NCBI GenBank assembly: GCA_002393195.1 | Contig: DGIK01000050.1 | Coordinates: 1-33,454 of the forward strand | From: Bacteroidales bacterium UBA3824 | GTDB taxonomy: Bacteria; Bacteroidota; Bacteroidia; Bacteroidales; UBA3824 | Reading direction: 5' to 3' | Length of the DNA stretch: 33,454 nucleotides | In this document: positions 30,475 through 33,454 of the stretch, in pieces | Layout of the letters: each line of letters begins with the position of its first letter | How positions within the stretch are numbered: the first letter of the stretch is position 1 | Notes under the pieces: model-generated | Databases searched by the model: none | What the model was told of the DNA's origin: nothing | Seen by the model: the letters and a program-made list of their open reading frames with translations, nothing else | Translations under genes and position numbers: made by a program

Positions 30475-31821
30475 TCATTCTTTCACTATCTTGGGCTTCT
30501 TGATATCGGTGACATCTACATTTTTTTTCACTTCCTTGACGATGCCGTTCTTGAAAGTGGCGGTCATCGTAACTGTGTATGAGCCGGGGGTTTCGTAGTT
30601 GTGGACGGGGCGGTCGGCACTGTCTGTCGGCGTTCCGTCGCCAAAATCCCAAGAAATGGACGTGTAAGGATAGCCACGGTATTCGGGCTCCACGGTATGG
30701 CGGCAATTGCCAATCTTGAACGACGATTGGTAGCGCGGCATCTTTGGGAAACGTCCACCAAATGGATTGCTCAATTTGATTGCATCCTCGTGAAACACAC
30801 ATTCGCCATCAGTTTCAGTTATATAAGACAATTTGTCCCAACGGTAAATGCCAATGTAGATATTGCCGTCGGGGGCGAGTTGAAGGTCTTCCCAGTTTCC
30901 TGAATGATTGCCCCACTTGCCCGTCAGCGTAGCAACAGTCTCAATATTTGTGAGATTGGGTAAGTCGGACTCGCGACAGCGGGTAACAGTGTACTCGCCG
31001 CGCAATCCTTGAAGGAAATATATATAATCGCCATTTTCAGAAAAGTCAAAGGCTTTTAGTTGGTCCATAGCGACGAATGTTTCGTTAGCAATGGTCTTGC
31101 TGTCAAGGTCAAAATCAAAAATACTTAAGCCATCAGACGACAGTCTTGCATACAATTTTGTGCAGTCGGCGTTGTATCTAATAGTGATGTCAACAGATGA
31201 TGGGAATGGATATTTACATGGTAGTGATTGGATACGTTGCACTCTCCCATCGCGAACAACATATACCGAAACAGCGTTATCGAGCGCACTAATTGTTGCA
31301 AAAAAAACTTCATTGCAAACTACCACACCTGTCACACCACCTTCGCGATCCAGTTTCACAATATCCTCTACAACAAAACGACCCTCGATTCCTTTGTATA
31401 TGTGCTTGATAAAACGATTTTTTTCTTTGTCTGCAACACCAACATCAAATCCCCCACTTATACCCACGTAGTAACTATCCTCTGACACTGGGTCCCTAAC
31501 GCCAAAACAATCATACATATAGGCTTTTAAATTGGAAATTACTTGATTATCTACTTCATAAAAAATTCGACTGCCGTATAATATCAGGTTGCCATCATTA
31601 TCAGACAAACTTAACATATTACGCGCATAGTTGAAATTCTTTCCATTTCTGATTACCACCTGACCGCTATTGAAGTCCATAATATCGCCGGAACTTAGCA
31701 ACCAGACATTGTAGTTTTTTACTTGACCGTCTGAATCTATTGGAAACAAACAAAGGACTGCCATAATCAATATGACAACAAGAAACAAGAATTTGAATTT
31801 CTGTTTCATTAGAATACTCAT
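30475..31821 (-). CDS. Secreted propeller-like protein with C-terminal PKD domain
   Basis: 448 residues (ATG at 31821; in-frame ATG at 31809 equally possible). Signal peptide MKQKFKFLFLVVILIMAVLC, then possibly a lipoprotein or cleavage site near CLFPIDSDGQ. Residues about 35-350 hold repeated short beta units (LSLSDNDGNLILYGSRIF, DKEKNRFIKHIYKGIEG, RYNADCTKLYARLSSDGLSI, FDFSENGDYIYFLQG, LQLAPDGNIYIGIYRWDKL), suggesting a beta-propeller. The C-terminal 90 residues are a PKD domain: YPYTSISWDFGDGTPTDSAD, RPVHNYETPGSYTVTMTATFKNG. Exported or cell-surface; ligand unknown. This combination is common in gut and marine Bacteroidota surface proteins. No type IX sorting tail is seen. Confidence 0.8.
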   Translation of the reverse strand: MSILMKQKFKFLFLVVILIMAVLCLFPIDSDGQVKNYNVWLLSSGDIMDFNSGQVVIRNGKNFNYARNMLSLSDNDGNLILYGSRIFYEVDNQVISNLKAYMYDCFGVRDPVSEDSYYVGISGGFDVGVADKEKNRFIKHIYKGIEGRFVVEDIVKLDREGGVTGVVVCNEVFFATISALDNAVSVYVVRDGRVQRIQSLPCKYPFPSSVDITIRYNADCTKLYARLSSDGLSIFDFDLDSKTIANETFVAMDQLKAFDFSENGDYIYFLQGLRGEYTVTRCRESDLPNLTNIETVATLTGKWGNHSGNWEDLQLAPDGNIYIGIYRWDKLSYITETDGECVFHEDAIKLSNPFGGRFPKMPRYQSSFKIGNCRHTVEPEYRGYPYTSISWDFGDGTPTDSADRPVHNYETPGSYTVTMTATFKNGIVKEVKKNVDVTDIKKPKIVKE

Positions 31822-31878
31822 TTTTAGTTGAACAAAATAGTTAACATTGCTCGCGGACCCATCAATGAAGCCGCATCA

Positions 31879-31886
31879 CAAAGATA
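31879..31886 (-). promoter_or_regulatory. Promoter -7 box (TATCTTTG) for the propeller/PKD gene
   Basis: Minus-strand exact match, 58 bases before the ATG at 31821. Confidence 0.6.
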
Positions 31887-32003
31887 TACATAAAAAACAA
31901 CCCTACAAATAAAAACTACAAAAAACGCAAAAAAAAAATTGATTATTCCGCAAAAACTTCCTAATTTTACCAATCGAAAAAACACCAAAAACATCATAAG
32001 CAA

Positions 32004-32786
32004 ATGGAACAAAACAAACCAAACATAATCGCCGTAATACCGGCAAAAATGTCATCGAAAAACTTCCCGGGCAAGCCAATGGCTGACATCCTCGGCATGC
32101 CGATGATAGGCCACGTGTACAACCGCGTGGAGATGTGCAACGACATAGACGACGTATATGTAGCGACCTCAGACCGCGAGATTACCGAATATCTCCGCAA
32201 AGTGGGCGCACAATACATCGAAATCCCCGAAAGCAAAATATCAGCCACCGACAGAGTGGCAGAGGCGGTAACAAAAATCGAAGAAGCCAAACAAACAAAA
32301 TACGACCTCGTAGTAATGGTGCAGCCCGACGAGCCGATGGCCACAAGCGACATGATAGGACGCGCAATAAGCCCACTCATACTCGACCCCTCGCTCAACC
32401 ACACATGCCTGATGGCAGAAATCACGAGCGACGAGATTTTCAACGACCGCAACGAAATCAAGGTGGTTACCGACTGCAACAACAACGCCATGTACTTCTC
32501 GCGCGAGCCGATACCGTCCGCAAGCCGTGGCAAATCGTTCCCAAGGATGAAACTCGTGGGCATAGACGTCATCAGGCGCAGCTTCCTGCAAACATACAAC
32601 CTCATGATAAACACACCGCTCGAAGTAGCCGAAGACATAGACCTCAACCGCATACTCGAAAACGGCATCAAAATCACCATGACACTCACCGACCAGGTAA
32701 CCTACTCGGTAAACACGCCCAAAGACCTACAAATGGTAACCGAACTCATGAAAAAAGACTTCATGGTAAAGAAATACATGAAATAA
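32004..32786 (+). CDS. kdsB: KdsB-family cytidylyltransferase (CMP-Kdo synthetase type)
   Basis: 260 residues. NIIAVIPAKMSSKNFPGKPMADILGMPMIGHVYNRV corresponds to the KdsB start (usual IPARYxSxRLPGKPLxDIxGKPMI.HVYE.); VYVATSDREI, ATDRVAEAV, VVMVQPDEPMATSDMI, MYFSREPIPS, LVGIDVIRRSFL, PLEVAEDIDLNRILENGIKI and VNTPKDLQMV follow in the right order. KdsB joins CMP to Kdo for lipopolysaccharide in the cytoplasm. Several key spots differ: PAKMSSKNF for PARxxSxRL, and VQPDEP for VQGDEP. A related nonulosonate or other acid sugar could be the substrate. gltX follows after 34 bases. A near-consensus box (TAATTTTA) lies about 30 bases before the start. Confidence 0.8.
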   Translation: MEQNKPNIIAVIPAKMSSKNFPGKPMADILGMPMIGHVYNRVEMCNDIDDVYVATSDREITEYLRKVGAQYIEIPESKISATDRVAEAVTKIEEAKQTKYDLVVMVQPDEPMATSDMIGRAISPLILDPSLNHTCLMAEITSDEIFNDRNEIKVVTDCNNNAMYFSREPIPSASRGKSFPRMKLVGIDVIRRSFLQTYNLMINTPLEVAEDIDLNRILENGIKITMTLTDQVTYSVNTPKDLQMVTELMKKDFMVKKYMK

Positions 32787-32820
32787 CACAATACAAAAAT
32801 CATATACACACCAACTTACA

Positions 32821-33454
32821 ATGGACAGAGAAGTAAGAGTAAGATTTGCGCCGAGTCCGACGGGAGCATTGCACCTCGGAGGAGTAAGGACGGCGCTGTT
32901 CAACTATCTGTTTGCCCGCAGACACAACGGCAAATTCATCCTCCGCATCGAGGACACCGACCAAACACGATTTGTACCCGGCGCGGAAGACTACATCATC
33001 CGCTCGCTCGATTGGATAGGACTCGACATCGACGAAAGCGACCTCAAAGGCGGCGACTACGGCCCATACAAACAGAGCAACCGCAAGCACCTCTACGCAC
33101 AATACGCCGAACAACTCGTCAAGTCCGGCAACGCATACTACGCCTTCGACACCCCCGACGAACTCGAAGCAATGCGCAAAAAACTTGAAGCCGAAAAAGC
33201 GTCAATCCAATGCTACGGCCCCGCAACACGTATGACGATGAAAAACTCGCTCACTTTCGGCGAGGAACAGACCCAACTGATGCTCCAAGCCGGCAAGCCA
33301 TACGTCATCCGCTTCAAGATGCCCGAAAATGAAAAATTCACAATCCACGACATCATCCGTGGCGACATCAACGCCGACACCTCCGTCCTCGACGACAAGG
33401 TGCTCTACAAGAGCGACGGTATGCCCACATACCACCTCGCCAACATCGTGGACG
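32821..33454 (+). CDS. gltX: Glutamyl-tRNA synthetase (partial, runs off right edge)
   Basis: The first 211 codons are present; the C-terminus lies beyond the window. REVRVRFAPSPTGALHLGGVRTALFNYLFARR contains the class I HIGH-type motif (HLGG); FILRIEDTDQTRFVPGAED, IIRSLDWIGLDIDE, GPYKQSNRKHLYAQYAEQLVKSG, and the later FTIHDIIRGDINAD and VLYKSDGMPTYHLANIVD are standard for bacterial GluRS. It charges tRNA-Glu in the cytoplasm. The KMSKS loop lies outside the window. Probably cotranscribed with kdsB. Confidence 0.96.
   Translation, partial: MDREVRVRFAPSPTGALHLGGVRTALFNYLFARRHNGKFILRIEDTDQTRFVPGAEDYIIRSLDWIGLDIDESDLKGGDYGPYKQSNRKHLYAQYAEQLVKSGNAYYAFDTPDELEAMRKKLEAEKASIQCYGPATRMTMKNSLTFGEEQTQLMLQAGKPYVIRFKMPENEKFTIHDIIRGDINADTSVLDDKVLYKSDGMPTYHLANIVD

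Overview
The window reads as chromosome from an uncultured member of the Bacteroidales (Bacteroidota), probably a gut or rumen lineage. The grounds are: repeated matches to the Bacteroidota sigma-factor promoter (-7 box TAnnTTTG, sometimes with TTTG 19-20 bases upstream); start sites with almost no Shine-Dalgarno sequences; the rplY-pth-S4 gene order; Rpn-type transposase-nuclease, AAA-ATPase/DUF1703, HXXEE and RemB-like families; a GH95 fucosidase; and three tRNA genes without encoded CCA. No database search was possible, so family names rest on recognised motifs and layout.

Layout. 1-5.0 kb is accessory: a partial Rpn nuclease, a Na+/alanine symporter with a HigA-like regulator, a strongly structured RNA candidate (about 2643-2910) upstream of an unknown membrane-anchored protein, a decayed higA remnant, a 32-bp tandem repeat and a complete RelE/ParE-type toxin-antitoxin pair. 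5.0-9.0 kb holds leuS and prs. 9.0-12.6 kb holds the most unusual gene, a SiaC-like domain fused to a cytidylate-kinase-like domain, then a small fragment copied from prs, an antitoxin with a truncated PemK/MazF toxin, tRNA-Gln and a REC-GAF-histidine kinase. 12.6-14.4 kb is the rplY-pth-S4 operon on the minus strand. 14.6-16.3 kb is an ABC transporter with a structured leader. 16.3-20.2 kb holds an HXXEE membrane protein, a hybrid kinase whose ATP site looks dead, a small membrane paralogue of its N-terminus, and an AAA-ATPase/nuclease.

20.2-26.5 kb holds nadB, an outer-membrane barrel protein, an orphan antitoxin, an SDR-like protein with altered motifs, ruvB and a free-standing SiaC-like protein. 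26.5-29.4 kb has tRNA-Arg, tRNA-Cys and a secreted GH95 alpha-L-fucosidase. 29.4-31.9 kb has an MNT/HEPN toxin-antitoxin pair and a secreted propeller/PKD protein. 31.9 kb to the right edge has a KdsB-type cytidylyltransferase and the start of gltX.

Two themes stand out. The first is signalling through SiaC-like switch proteins (a kinase-fused one and a free one) together with one active and one apparently inactive histidine kinase. The second is toxin-antitoxin modules in every state from intact to relic, often next to palindromic repeats. The best candidates for something undescribed are the SiaC-kinase fusion with its paired TTTAC/GTAAA sites, and the rod-shaped RNA at 2643-2910.
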